Virus record (IMG/VR): IMGVR_UViG_3300047157_000136
Location: 1-45,076 of that record
From: a virus
Length of the DNA: 45,076 nt
Direction: 5' to 3' (one strand)
In this document: piece after piece, positions 17,701-25,145 of the stretch
Layout: the number at the start of each line of letters is the position of its first letter
How positions within the stretch are numbered: the first letter of the stretch is position 1
Program-made: the position numbers and the translations under genes
Notes under the pieces: model-generated
What the model saw: the letters and a program-made list of their open reading frames with translations, nothing else
Database searches by the model: none
Told to the model about the DNA's origin: nothing

Positions 17701-20700
17701 GGAAAATATGTACCCACCTTGCCAAGCTCAACAGCTATCCTGTAAGTGTTGTCTCCATAACCTGTTGTTCTTGCTTTTGTGCCATGATGATATATGCCGC
17801 TTGGATATGTACCACCTAAACGATTCTCGTTAATTTCAAACTGATCAAATATGTTTGGTGAAGAGTGAAAATGCATGACCTCGCCTTCTCTTAGGCCTTG
17901 AGGTTCAACTGCGCTTTGATTAAAGGTCTTAGTAATCTCTACATCAGCGCCATCAAAAATGACATAGTTGTAGTCTTTCTCTATTATGTCATCTCTGTTA
18001 CGCGTAGCGCCATCTGCAAACTTAACACCACGAATACCTTCTGATAAAAGAAACTTAGAAGCTATTTCTTTTTCAGGCCATCTTGTTTTAGTCTCAAAAT
18101 TTGCATAAATTTCATCAACATAAGAAATGTGTTTATAAACATCTCGTCCAAAATTAAGGCCGCCAGCTGTTCCTAGTTTGTATTTCTTTATGAGCTTATT
18201 AATTACCTTTTTAACTTTGTCAGATTGATCATTCAATTCATTGTCCCAAATCAAATAATCTTCTTCTGCTGGCTTTAAATCAACTTTATAAATTTTGCCT
18301 AAGTCAGTTCGTACATCTATAAATGCATCTGCATATTCTTTAGTTCTTTGTAAATCAACTTCTCTCGTTGCTATTTGTTCTCGCGTATCTTCTATCGCTC
18401 TCGCTTCATAAGCGTCAAGTGCATCATTTTTTGTGTCCCCACGCGCTTGAACAACCCATCTGTCAAAAGGTCGCTGGTATTGAACTAGATATACATTTGC
18501 GCTTGGCAAGCCTCCTATTAAAGTAGTTTGATTACGATTATTTAATTCTTGGTCTGTAATAAATGGATCATCATTAATAGGGCTATCAGCGAAAGAAGCT
18601 AGTCTTGCACCTTGCCAAGGTTTTTGTTGTGGTGTTTTGAGCATTAATGAAGTATTTTCTTCATTCATTCCTACCCATATCCAGTTTTCAACTTCTTCGC
18701 CAGCACTTAGTTTTTCTAATACTTCTTCGTCATAACGAAGGTTTTCTTCGTGTTGCGCTTTTTCTTCATAAATAGCATCTATTAAAGTATCTATTGAGTC
18801 TCCAGGCTGCCATTCAACATAGTCAAATAAATCAAAGTCTTTATGGCCTTGCTTAATTAATTCACCATCTACATACAAATCACCTTCTAATATATCTCCT
18901 TCCATGTAGTGTCTTGCGACAGCTTCTTTAGAGGCAAAATACAAACCCCATCCATACGCTACAGCACCTTCGCCTGTCCCAATAAAGTCAGTAGAAAATT
19001 GTTCGATAACACCCTGGAAAGGCGTACCATGAAACGCTGCTTGTTCTAGTGTTCTGCCCTGGGGATCGTAGAAGTTATTTCTAATTAAATCGATGAGTTC
19101 TTGTTTCGTAGTTGATTGTAGATCAACACCCATCTCAGACTCTAGGTAAGCTCTGATTTCTTCTATCTGTTCAACTGTTGTTTCTGTTGACTCAACAACG
19201 CCTGGTGCAGCTTCTTCAACAAAGTCTATGCCCTGTATTTTTGCTATCCTTTCTAGCTTTTCATTGATCACTCTTTGTACAGAAGCAATAGAGCTTTCAC
19301 TACTCATGTTTCTAGACTGCAACAATCGCTCGTATTCTATTTCAGCTTCTAGCTGCGCTACTTCTGCTGGCTCTACATTTTCTGCGTAGTAAGCATTGAT
19401 TTCTTCTTCAGTAGGTTTAGTTGTGCCATCACCTTCTACAAAGTCACTAGCTGCATCCTTTGCTTCTTGTTTTGCTGTTTTTAGCTCATTGACTTTATCA
19501 AGTAATACTTTTGCTTCTTTTGTTTGGCTTCTTGCTGTAGCTTTGCTGCTTATTTCTGTATCAAGTATCTGACCAGCTAAATCACTTAAAGTGTCTGTAT
19601 CACTAGATGTAACCGCCCCTGAAGGAAGGTTTCTTTGTAGCTGTAATCCGTAGCGGTCATACAATTGTTTTGCATCAATACCAGCACGATCACCCATAAC
19701 TGTAAAAAATGCTTTGTACAAGATAGCACTTTGATTCGCCTGGTCACGCGGCGTACCTATCTTGACTAGCTGCTCAACGACATCGTTGTAAACTTGCTCG
19801 CCTGGCTGCTTTTCTTCATTAGCCATGCTAGAGATAATCGCATCCGCCTGTTCAATAAGTCTTTCGTTGCGACCTTCATTCCATTTGCTGGCTTCAGCAA
19901 CTGACATCGCATTTTCATTAACTCTTAATAACTGATTAATTCCTTCACCATGCTGACCTACTGCTATGTCAGTTAGATAGTCTTCAACATTAAATTCAAA
20001 GTAGCCTTGCGTAGCTACTGTATCTTCTACCTGGTCAGAGATAAGCGGCGATATAGTATTTAAATCGATACCTTGCTCTTCAGCATACTGGACTAAATCT
20101 TGCGCGTAGATGACTACCTTAGGCGAGTCTGTTTCGTTTTCTGATTGAAACAACTCTCGAACAAAACCTTTCAAAGAGTCAGGTGACAAATCCATCATCT
20201 TAGACTCTTGCAGCTTCTGTACTAATGTTGTCATTCTCTCATTGACTTCGAGAGCTTCAGTCGCACGCATCTCATCTTCAATCATGCGCTTCATTTCAGG
20301 ATCAATTTGTATGCCTGAATCTAAATATTTATTGAGCGCCTTGTTAACGCCATACATTGTTGTGGTTTGAGTACCGACACCTGTTATTGTTGCTATAAGC
20401 GTATGCCAGGCTGAATTTGGCCTTTCTTTAAGATAATCTCCAAAAGTTAAATCTGCATCAGACGGCAAGATCACAAAGTCATTCAAGTCTTGCGTTATCG
20501 TTGTCAGCTGCTCTTGTGGTATTTCAATAAGCATTTGAGCGCCTATTGTTTTAAATAAACTAGAGCCAACCTTTAAATCTCTCATGAATCTAAGTGCTGG
20601 CAACATTTCAAAAGCTGCTTCTGTTGTACCTTGTGTTATGCCATAAACAACCGAGGATGAGTAACTTAAACCTTGATCTAAACCTTCTTGCATAGCATAA

Positions 20701-21623
20701 CCACCTGAAGCTACGCCAGCTGTTCCATATATAAATGCTGGGTTTCCTGTCATAAAGAATCCGAGCATACCTGGAGCCATCATTCCCATTGATTTAGGGC
20801 CTTGTAAAGCTGACTGCATCCATTCAGGGTAACGGCTTAAATCACCCTGGATTTCATCTGCTAAATCAAACTGTCCTTTTGCTAGGCTTTGAAAACCTTC
20901 GCTCATTGCTTGCGGTACATTGAGTAAGTTTTTAAATATAAAACGATCAGGTGATGTGTCATACTCAGTATCGATACCAGCAAAATCTAATATTGCATCT
21001 ATTGATCCTGGCACAACGCCAAGTGCTTGATAGGCTCCGCCACTTGCTGATGGCAATCCTGAAAATACAGAACGAAATGTATTGACTGTTGCTGTCGCTG
21101 CTGCTTCGATACCGCTCAGTTTGTCGATGTCATCATAAGCCATTGCAGCAAATAATGGGTCTTGTAATTGTTTAGCTAGTATTGGATTATCAACAGCAAG
21201 CTTATTTACATCCAGCGCAGTCAGCTCGACCATTCTTTTAACTTCATTTACATTAGCAGCAATAAAACTAGGGTTTAGTCCTGTTTGCTCTGATAGCTCT
21301 TTAATTGCAGCTGCTTGATCTTTGTCAGCAAGAGAAGCTATTTTTAAACTATTTTTTAAACTCTCTGCATTTGCTTTTTGAAGATTTTGACCATAAGTAG
21401 CATAGTCAGGCATTGGTGTATCTACTTCTGTCGGAATGCTGGCTTGCAACATTTGGTCTCTCTGTATGTCTTGAGCATAAGAAAGATATTTGTCAACTAC
21501 AATTGGGTCTTCAGGAGCCGTTACCTTAATATCAACGCCTGAGTTTTGTACAGCAGTTTCAATATTAATTTTTGGAAACTCTTCCTCGTCTTCTTGTTCA
21601 GTACCTGGTATTGTTAAGGCCAT
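11760..21623 (-). CDS. giant polyvalent virion protein (ART-like, metallopeptidase-like, membrane-active C-terminus)
   Basis: This 3287-residue protein fills almost 10 kb. Visible parts: an Ala/Gly-rich hydrophobic stretch (about 275-320); an ART-PolyVal-like segment with FHGTP at 864-868 and YGWGLYF around 890-896; and a second related segment starting HFHSSPNIFDQF at 1251. A zincin motif in FLHESGHLFLE has HExxH at 2087-2091. Long charged helices follow (about 2150-2750), then hydrophobic helices near the end (AWLTILPAVLTELMLG, EFPFMGMVGVRDFVSAIF). Fusions like this match the polyvalent proteins described in phages and plasmids, thought to be injected with DNA to counter host functions. Encoded next to ejection proteins, it is probably packaged and delivered. 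Individual activities are unproven; ADP-ribosyltransfer and proteolysis are inferred. Confidence 0.8.
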   Translation of the reverse strand: MALTIPGTEQEDEEEFPKINIETAVQNSGVDIKVTAPEDPIVVDKYLSYAQDIQRDQMLQASIPTEVDTPMPDYATYGQNLQKANAESLKNSLKIASLADKDQAAAIKELSEQTGLNPSFIAANVNEVKRMVELTALDVNKLAVDNPILAKQLQDPLFAAMAYDDIDKLSGIEAAATATVNTFRSVFSGLPSASGGAYQALGVVPGSIDAILDFAGIDTEYDTSPDRFIFKNLLNVPQAMSEGFQSLAKGQFDLADEIQGDLSRYPEWMQSALQGPKSMGMMAPGMLGFFMTGNPAFIYGTAGVASGGYAMQEGLDQGLSYSSSVVYGITQGTTEAAFEMLPALRFMRDLKVGSSLFKTIGAQMLIEIPQEQLTTITQDLNDFVILPSDADLTFGDYLKERPNSAWHTLIATITGVGTQTTTMYGVNKALNKYLDSGIQIDPEMKRMIEDEMRATEALEVNERMTTLVQKLQESKMMDLSPDSLKGFVRELFQSENETDSPKVVIYAQDLVQYAEEQGIDLNTISPLISDQVEDTVATQGYFEFNVEDYLTDIAVGQHGEGINQLLRVNENAMSVAEASKWNEGRNERLIEQADAIISSMANEEKQPGEQVYNDVVEQLVKIGTPRDQANQSAILYKAFFTVMGDRAGIDAKQLYDRYGLQLQRNLPSGAVTSSDTDTLSDLAGQILDTEISSKATARSQTKEAKVLLDKVNELKTAKQEAKDAASDFVEGDGTTKPTEEEINAYYAENVEPAEVAQLEAEIEYERLLQSRNMSSESSIASVQRVINEKLERIAKIQGIDFVEEAAPGVVESTETTVEQIEEIRAYLESEMGVDLQSTTKQELIDLIRNNFYDPQGRTLEQAAFHGTPFQGVIEQFSTDFIGTGEGAVAYGWGLYFASKEAVARHYMEGDILEGDLYVDGELIKQGHKDFDLFDYVEWQPGDSIDTLIDAIYEEKAQHEENLRYDEEVLEKLSAGEEVENWIWVGMNEENTSLMLKTPQQKPWQGARLASFADSPINDDPFITDQELNNRNQTTLIGGLPSANVYLVQYQRPFDRWVVQARGDTKNDALDAYEARAIEDTREQIATREVDLQRTKEYADAFIDVRTDLGKIYKVDLKPAEEDYLIWDNELNDQSDKVKKVINKLIKKYKLGTAGGLNFGRDVYKHISYVDEIYANFETKTRWPEKEIASKFLLSEGIRGVKFADGATRNRDDIIEKDYNYVIFDGADVEITKTFNQSAVEPQGLREGEVMHFHSSPNIFDQFEINENRLGGTYPSGIYHHGTKARTTGYGDNTYRIAVELGKVGTYFPHTPKDINQAMEDKYFEILMGNTGDRGPSHENWVRTQARKFRESGSMQGRFTGLEKREVWIAGGYDTIKDGQDFISFHPEAVRILEVNGKPAPPMREFFQSANEPTLEAFVAQKQGVPVPESELLTTLYGRVENELQSLLDKVKGNAELLTTRRLSSIFGSPKKRKNKDKLDKNVKPIGYKDLKMMLDWAIANDSPGNWYKEFGEGFASIVGRANLQEASILFGITSAQNAAETNFSDTLHLMALARQFDPITQEKQFRNAVRNTPRPGGQRLKITGRQIDAVVDMYQTGTYKGGLKVSTYMQLIRARGLNEFNPFSVQDVHMSRVFGYRYKDIDKDTGNVVDAAKFPSSQAIRYAMWMTNKLADEYGMKPDAVQANLWFYAKKNLTPKKTSGKKTVVGDGTYESAANYAAPEIEAIQSLVDAGTFDKNNALTTALETGERPSFESDVISDPFTNADFNNELLALAEARAPRILVSSNPGNARGYGFPEGTTLEQLRDYNQEVLAAITDENGQIKLLREMGIVHKVGDTFGTFERVEPTFEITFPGETFETAQFASKLLGEAMMQDGTITEKTSFGGQQFGIRVQKADGSQFSTEDLTKIYQQVNPEQSMDGLNFTRTGDGTGLKFLDGKYFEDSSKYSNKQLKEFQTQISEYFSNEGYNLDLIAQESEYYDHTERSRSNRERTWNRSGIEGRSDLQRSAISSLYQPIHEVYGNWQRRLDFKPQNETSALAELLEVSESQLQAELQSETYNQQQRGSIQFRSGETIISLFEGADRSTFLHESGHLFLEIMQDLGEDPNAPDAIKKDWQTTLDYLGVKSGDEIGVEQHEKWAESFEKYLFEGKAPSNELREVFHRFKRWLKSVYQQMQNLNVEINDDIRGVFDRMLSTSTEIAQAERTSRLIPMFESIENSNMTQAEWNNYQDTSNASTRQAEDALDFEKIKQLQREDKKWYKEAFDKAKTQVEAEVNEMAVYQVIHFLQTGDVLTGELLPDVQPMKLDKKALIDEFGQILGQLPKGRKIHTTKDGVHHDLVAEIFGFESGIDMVEKIMEAKPRKQLIEEVARQRLMKATSDMQVDRAKLEEEAIKAAHMADQRSRLLHLELKSLEKSANMEDTPAAAARNIAIERISRMKVQDIHVNRFRASEVAAGRAAFKALAEQKYEEAANQKRIQLLNHHLYREAEKKKARVATIVRYFTRLNKPATRQRLAREYIEPIYELFEHIEFRAVSKKEREQRYNYAALVERETEAGNEVVLTDEIKTLLSKAGQVNYKDLTFGELENVYEAVKNIETIARLEQKALDEESKLNFLETVDEMVTAADEIEKRNKDVPDFTEGKLKTIKEGWNEFHAAHDKIEYVLESMDNFQTNGIWWRNMFKPLADAGDREMEMNEQFIDRMKTIMLDRYTRKERNAWNKKLKTRVGTFNKKNILAMALNWGNEENRTALKEGFKNKKDFEITDADIEQMLDDHMEQRDWDMVQDIWIMIDELWPEVAALQKELTGLVPEKVVPTPFETKFGTMRGGYYPLKFDHKFDTKQRKDADKQAAEELFENISTRAATRKGHTKERKGSGGRFVRLDLDVLSEHMHDVIHDITHRKAILYVNRLSKQPEIQRSIKEVLGSEVNAQITPWLKSIAAPEPNYHGTLERMANWTRHSATIVAMGFKVTTAMVQPMGYSQSAAYLGEEWSGKGLSTFYKNPTTNRQLILKKSVYMRNRSKTLDRDVRDSVRRIANGDSKMKDMQSKYFYFIGLMDMTVSLPTWQAAYMKSIWEGMSEKDAIAQGDSAVRMTQGSGEMKDMANIQKGTPVFKLFTQFYSYFSAYYGASKRTVQMRMRNEISTWQAFKQFAWLTILPAVLTELMLGRGPDEEDDENFYLWGAKKIVEFPFMGMVGVRDFVSAIFNPQFGTALPYTDVLDSIIAFGGAWGDLMSDDEFNNTDIKNIIVGLGYILKLPSRQIANMEEHLYEVFAENEDFSLFELLVKVDRDD

Positions 21624-21625
21624 AA

Positions 21626-24154
21626 TTATTTCCTAGTGACAGCGTAATACCACTTTCTAATATTCTCAACATTTATGGGACTAAAATTAGTGTCTTTCAT
21701 ATTTTTTACAATGGAATTTATATGATCTCTTGGGACTGTTGACAACTCGACAATGTTTTGCTGCGTCATTGGCAAGAAATTGTCTTTCAGTATGGTTTGA
21801 TAGAAGGCTTGATCTGTATCTTTTATTTCTGACAAGTACATGTTGTCAGTCTTACCTGAGCCGTCCATGCGTGGCACTTTGACAAATAGATCATCAGCAT
21901 TATCCATTGCTAATATTAATGGCTCTTCTTTATTAGTTCCTTTAGCATTCCAAACAATATCAGTCATTAGTCTTGTAACTATGCCTTGAAAATCTGCCTG
22001 GCTTGGTTGGTTACCTGTAAGTGTGAAGTGTGCTGCTGTTTGTTTATCGACCTCAGCTAAAAAGCGCCTTATGTCTCTGCCGTCATCGCTGTCTTTTAAA
22101 GACTCTTTAGCGTAATCGAGTCCTGTTGATCCGAGCGCTTGCTTAACAAAATCTTCGTTAGATAAAAACATTTTGACAGAGTCAGGGTTGGCTTGCATTT
22201 CTAAAAGCTTGGTCATGTTTCCATCAGACAACAGACCTGAATATATTTTTAAATCTATAGCCTGAAACGCTGCTGGGTCTGTCTCAGCGATTTGAAATAA
22301 ATTCACATAGTTTTCTTGTTTCTTAATCGTTAACTGTGCTTTGTTTACTGCTGCTACTTCAGTATTAATAGCGTTTTGTATTGAGTTTTGCTGTGTACCA
22401 CTCATCTGCTTCCATAAACCTTCAGGCAAGTCTTCTTTAGTAGCACCCTCAACCATTAACACTAGTACTTTTTGGTAAGCATCGTCTTCAGCGCGCTGCG
22501 CCGCTGTTCTTGTTCTTGTTACATCTTGATCAATTACTTGCTGTATCTTTTCTTTGACTGCTAGTGCGTACAAACCACCCATTTGTCTGTACATTTCTTC
22601 CCCAATCCAAGCTTGTTCACTTTCTAAATCAGTTGGATCAGTTTCAGCAATAAAGGCTAAAGCGTTGTCATACAGTTCTCTCTGTTCATCGTCTTTGGCT
22701 TTTTCTGCGTCTGTATCTAGTATTGCTTTAAGTTGTCGCTGCGCCTCACCTGACATACCTTCCCACAATTCTTTGTGATCTTTCTGAATTTCAGCATAAG
22801 TCAGACCATCAGCCATCAAGTCGTTTACTTTGTCGTATGCTACTTTTTGTTCATCACTTTGTTTTAGCAGTAAGTCTGCTCTGACATTCTTTTTGTATTG
22901 ATAATAATCAGGGCCTGACATTTCCATCAAATCATAAGATGTTATTTCTAGTCCGCGCGCAAGTTTGTTATAAACATTGTCTCTAGCTTCTTGTTCCTTT
23001 TCTAATTTAATTTCGTCTTGTCTTTGATCCTCAGCGTCTTCGTACTGCTGAAATATATCTTCAACTATTTTTTGGTTAGTCTCACCCATAGCATCCCAAT
23101 CCGCTGGGTCTATGTCAGACCTTGTCCTAGCTCCATTCGCTATAGCACCATCAACGCGTTTTTTAGCTTCGCCTTCATTGTAATTTCTTATTTCATTGTC
23201 TTCATTGAAGCGAGCTTTAATTTCTTTAACGACATCAGCAGAGAGTACAGGATCATCGATTGATCTTGCTTTGGCTAACTGCATTGTGATGTCACCACCC
23301 TCATCTCTAATTTCATTAACTTTAGAGTTAATCTCTCCGACCCTGGTATAGGTATTGAGAAGCTTAGTTATTTCGTCATACTTAGTCGCATCGATAGCGC
23401 CTTTGTTATCATTAAAGTGATCATTAGCTTGCTGATACATGTCATTCGCTAAATAGTTTTCGATAGCCGCTTCGTGCGCTTTAGAAGTAAACAACAGTCT
23501 TGACTTATTAACAATGGCTTGCTCTGACTCATCCTTTGGATTAGAGGCGTCAATACCATACACATCGAGCAGCTGTGAATTGACTTCGCGCAGTCCCAGG
23601 TCATACTCCAGCTTCATGGCCGCATCGTTACCGAAGTTAGCAGCAAAGTTTTGGATAGAGCTTTCAACTCTTGCTACGCGCTCTGCTTGATTCCAGGCTT
23701 CACCTTCTCGGCGATTGTGTCCATCAATTGTGCTGAAGGCATTCAGTAATCTTTGATCTGCTACCTGGTTATATTTGCCAACAATTCTTTGATCCAGGTC
23801 TTTGCCTAGATCTTTTCTGTACTCTTCCAGTTGTCTTTCTATATCAGCTTTGGCATCAATAGCGTTGCGACCTTTAAGTGACAAATAACCACCCTCATCA
23901 GAGATAAGCTCTCTTATCTTTGCTGACAACAAGTTATCTCTTTCTCTGAGCGTTGCCTGGTCTTGAACATCTCTTTGTTTAAAGGCTGCTTCCCACGCCT
24001 GGTCTCCGAGCTGACTGATCGCTTGGCCTTGTTGAATTTTTGCCTGGGCTATGCTGGCTCCGAATGCATCCGAATTGGTTTGTATTTGTTGAAAGCCACC
24101 GCTAACTGGTCTGTCTTTGACTTGACCTATTTGGTATTGTGGTACTGTTGCCAT
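21626..24154 (-). CDS. internal virion / DNA ejection protein
   Basis: An 842-residue, highly charged and almost wholly helical protein without signal peptide or membrane segment. The N-terminus (YQIGQVKDRPVSGGFQQIQT) and the long run of helical repeats resemble large internal virion proteins of podoviruses that line the ejection channel, comparable by position with T7 gp15. It lies 2 bp from the giant polyvalent gene and 9 bp from the gp14-like gene, so the order gp13-like, gp14-like, this, giant protein mirrors T7 genes 13-16. I see no transglycosylase active site. Structural role is inferred from order and composition. Confidence 0.65.
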   Translation of the reverse strand: MATVPQYQIGQVKDRPVSGGFQQIQTNSDAFGASIAQAKIQQGQAISQLGDQAWEAAFKQRDVQDQATLRERDNLLSAKIRELISDEGGYLSLKGRNAIDAKADIERQLEEYRKDLGKDLDQRIVGKYNQVADQRLLNAFSTIDGHNRREGEAWNQAERVARVESSIQNFAANFGNDAAMKLEYDLGLREVNSQLLDVYGIDASNPKDESEQAIVNKSRLLFTSKAHEAAIENYLANDMYQQANDHFNDNKGAIDATKYDEITKLLNTYTRVGEINSKVNEIRDEGGDITMQLAKARSIDDPVLSADVVKEIKARFNEDNEIRNYNEGEAKKRVDGAIANGARTRSDIDPADWDAMGETNQKIVEDIFQQYEDAEDQRQDEIKLEKEQEARDNVYNKLARGLEITSYDLMEMSGPDYYQYKKNVRADLLLKQSDEQKVAYDKVNDLMADGLTYAEIQKDHKELWEGMSGEAQRQLKAILDTDAEKAKDDEQRELYDNALAFIAETDPTDLESEQAWIGEEMYRQMGGLYALAVKEKIQQVIDQDVTRTRTAAQRAEDDAYQKVLVLMVEGATKEDLPEGLWKQMSGTQQNSIQNAINTEVAAVNKAQLTIKKQENYVNLFQIAETDPAAFQAIDLKIYSGLLSDGNMTKLLEMQANPDSVKMFLSNEDFVKQALGSTGLDYAKESLKDSDDGRDIRRFLAEVDKQTAAHFTLTGNQPSQADFQGIVTRLMTDIVWNAKGTNKEEPLILAMDNADDLFVKVPRMDGSGKTDNMYLSEIKDTDQAFYQTILKDNFLPMTQQNIVELSTVPRDHINSIVKNMKDTNFSPINVENIRKWYYAVTRK

Positions 24155-24163
24155 TGTTGATCC

Positions 24164-24679
24164 TTATCCGTATGAGTAGTTTTGCCATTTACTAGCAACT
24201 GAGCCAGCTCCAGTTAACAACGATGTAGTTGCGCCAATCTTTCCAGCAATAATTGCGTTGTCAGCGCCCATTCGTTTCATACCCGCGTTAGCTTTTAAAT
24301 TACTTGCGACTACATTCTGTTCGTATGACTCTCGCTCTGCATTTGATCTAATCGTAAGCGCGTCTAACTCCCCAAGAGCTGCTGTATCTCCCAGGATGTC
24401 TAATGCTGAACCACTACCTACCTCTACGCCGCTTGCTGCTAATGCACTTCTTTGTCTTCCTTTAAGTTGTGCTACTTTAACTCGAAGTGCTGCCTCCTCT
24501 TTAGCGCCTCTTGCTTTAGCATCCTCTGCTTTCCAAAGCGCTACTTTACGATTGTTGTCATCTATCTGAGCTTGATAACGATACTCTGCTGCTTTTGCTT
24601 CTGCTGCTTGCCTCTGACCCGCAGCTTGAGACATAGCACCAGCAAAGTTCAGTATCATTCCTAACATTGGGGTACACAT
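24164..24679 (-). CDS. internal virion protein, T7 gp14-like
   Basis: A 171-residue protein (start chosen at 24679, where GGAGATTTAGT precedes the ATG; the frame is open 24 codons further but into the upstream gene). It opens MCTPMLGMILNFAGAMSQAA, then has a long Ala/Lys/Glu helix (EAKAAEYRYQAQIDDNNRKV) and the motif RQRSALAASGVEVGSGSALD, ending with Gly/Ala-rich hydrophobic helices (GKIGATTSLLTGAGSVASKW). 'AA+GV..GSGSA.D.L..T...GE.D...+' is typical of gp14-type internal proteins of podoviruses, which enter the host outer membrane during DNA ejection. It begins 2 bp from the upstream stop. Confidence 0.72.
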   Translation of the reverse strand: MCTPMLGMILNFAGAMSQAAGQRQAAEAKAAEYRYQAQIDDNNRKVALWKAEDAKARGAKEEAALRVKVAQLKGRQRSALAASGVEVGSGSALDILGDTAALGELDALTIRSNAERESYEQNVVASNLKANAGMKRMGADNAIIAGKIGATTSLLTGAGSVASKWQNYSYG

Positions 24680-24680
24680 A

Positions 24681-25145
24681 CTAAATCTCCATTGTAAATT
24701 TATGAAAAGGCTCACCATGTATGCCATACGGCTCTGCCTCATCCATTTCAAAACCTAACCACTTGAGCCACTTAATTGACATCACATTACGCGCATCAAC
24801 AAAGTTCTCTAAATACCTATAATCCTTGCGAATATCATCTAGCCAGGGCTTAGACCTTCTTAGGAATATGCGTTGCTTTTCTGTTATTAAATCGGTTCCT
24901 AACATCCAGGGAGAGCCTGATCCACTTAGTAGCGATATAGGACACACGCCCCACATACAAACAAGCTCGTCATTGACTAGGCCTGTTTTGGAGTAGGTTG
25001 ACATAATGACTGATGTTTGAACCGCATTACGAAGTCCCATATGCGTTGCAGCATTTACTTCTTGCTTATCGTGGTCACGCATGTTTCTGACTAGGACAGC
25101 AATATCACCCTCTTCAACATCTCTGATTTCAACTTTATCCGCCAA
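24681..25145 (-). CDS. gp13-like internal protein / GNAT-like acetyltransferase fold
   Basis: A 154-residue protein that resembles T7 gp13-type proteins (DUF2833 group). It begins VEIRDVEEGDIAVLVRNMRD and contains NDELVCMWGVCPISLLSGSG. It then has PWMLGTDLITEKQRIFLRRS and ends in ARNVMSIKWLKWLGFEMDEA. The final 'N..SI.WL+.LGF' is also the closing strand pattern of GNAT acetyltransferases, so the fold may be GNAT-like. I cannot see a convincing acetyl-CoA loop. Its start overlaps the nozzle gene's end by 11 bp. A role in virion assembly of the internal core is inferred from T7. Confidence 0.72.
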   Translation of the reverse strand: MADKVEIRDVEEGDIAVLVRNMRDHDKQEVNAATHMGLRNAVQTSVIMSTYSKTGLVNDELVCMWGVCPISLLSGSGSPWMLGTDLITEKQRIFLRRSKPWLDDIRKDYRYLENFVDARNVMSIKWLKWLGFEMDEAEPYGIHGEPFHKFTMEI

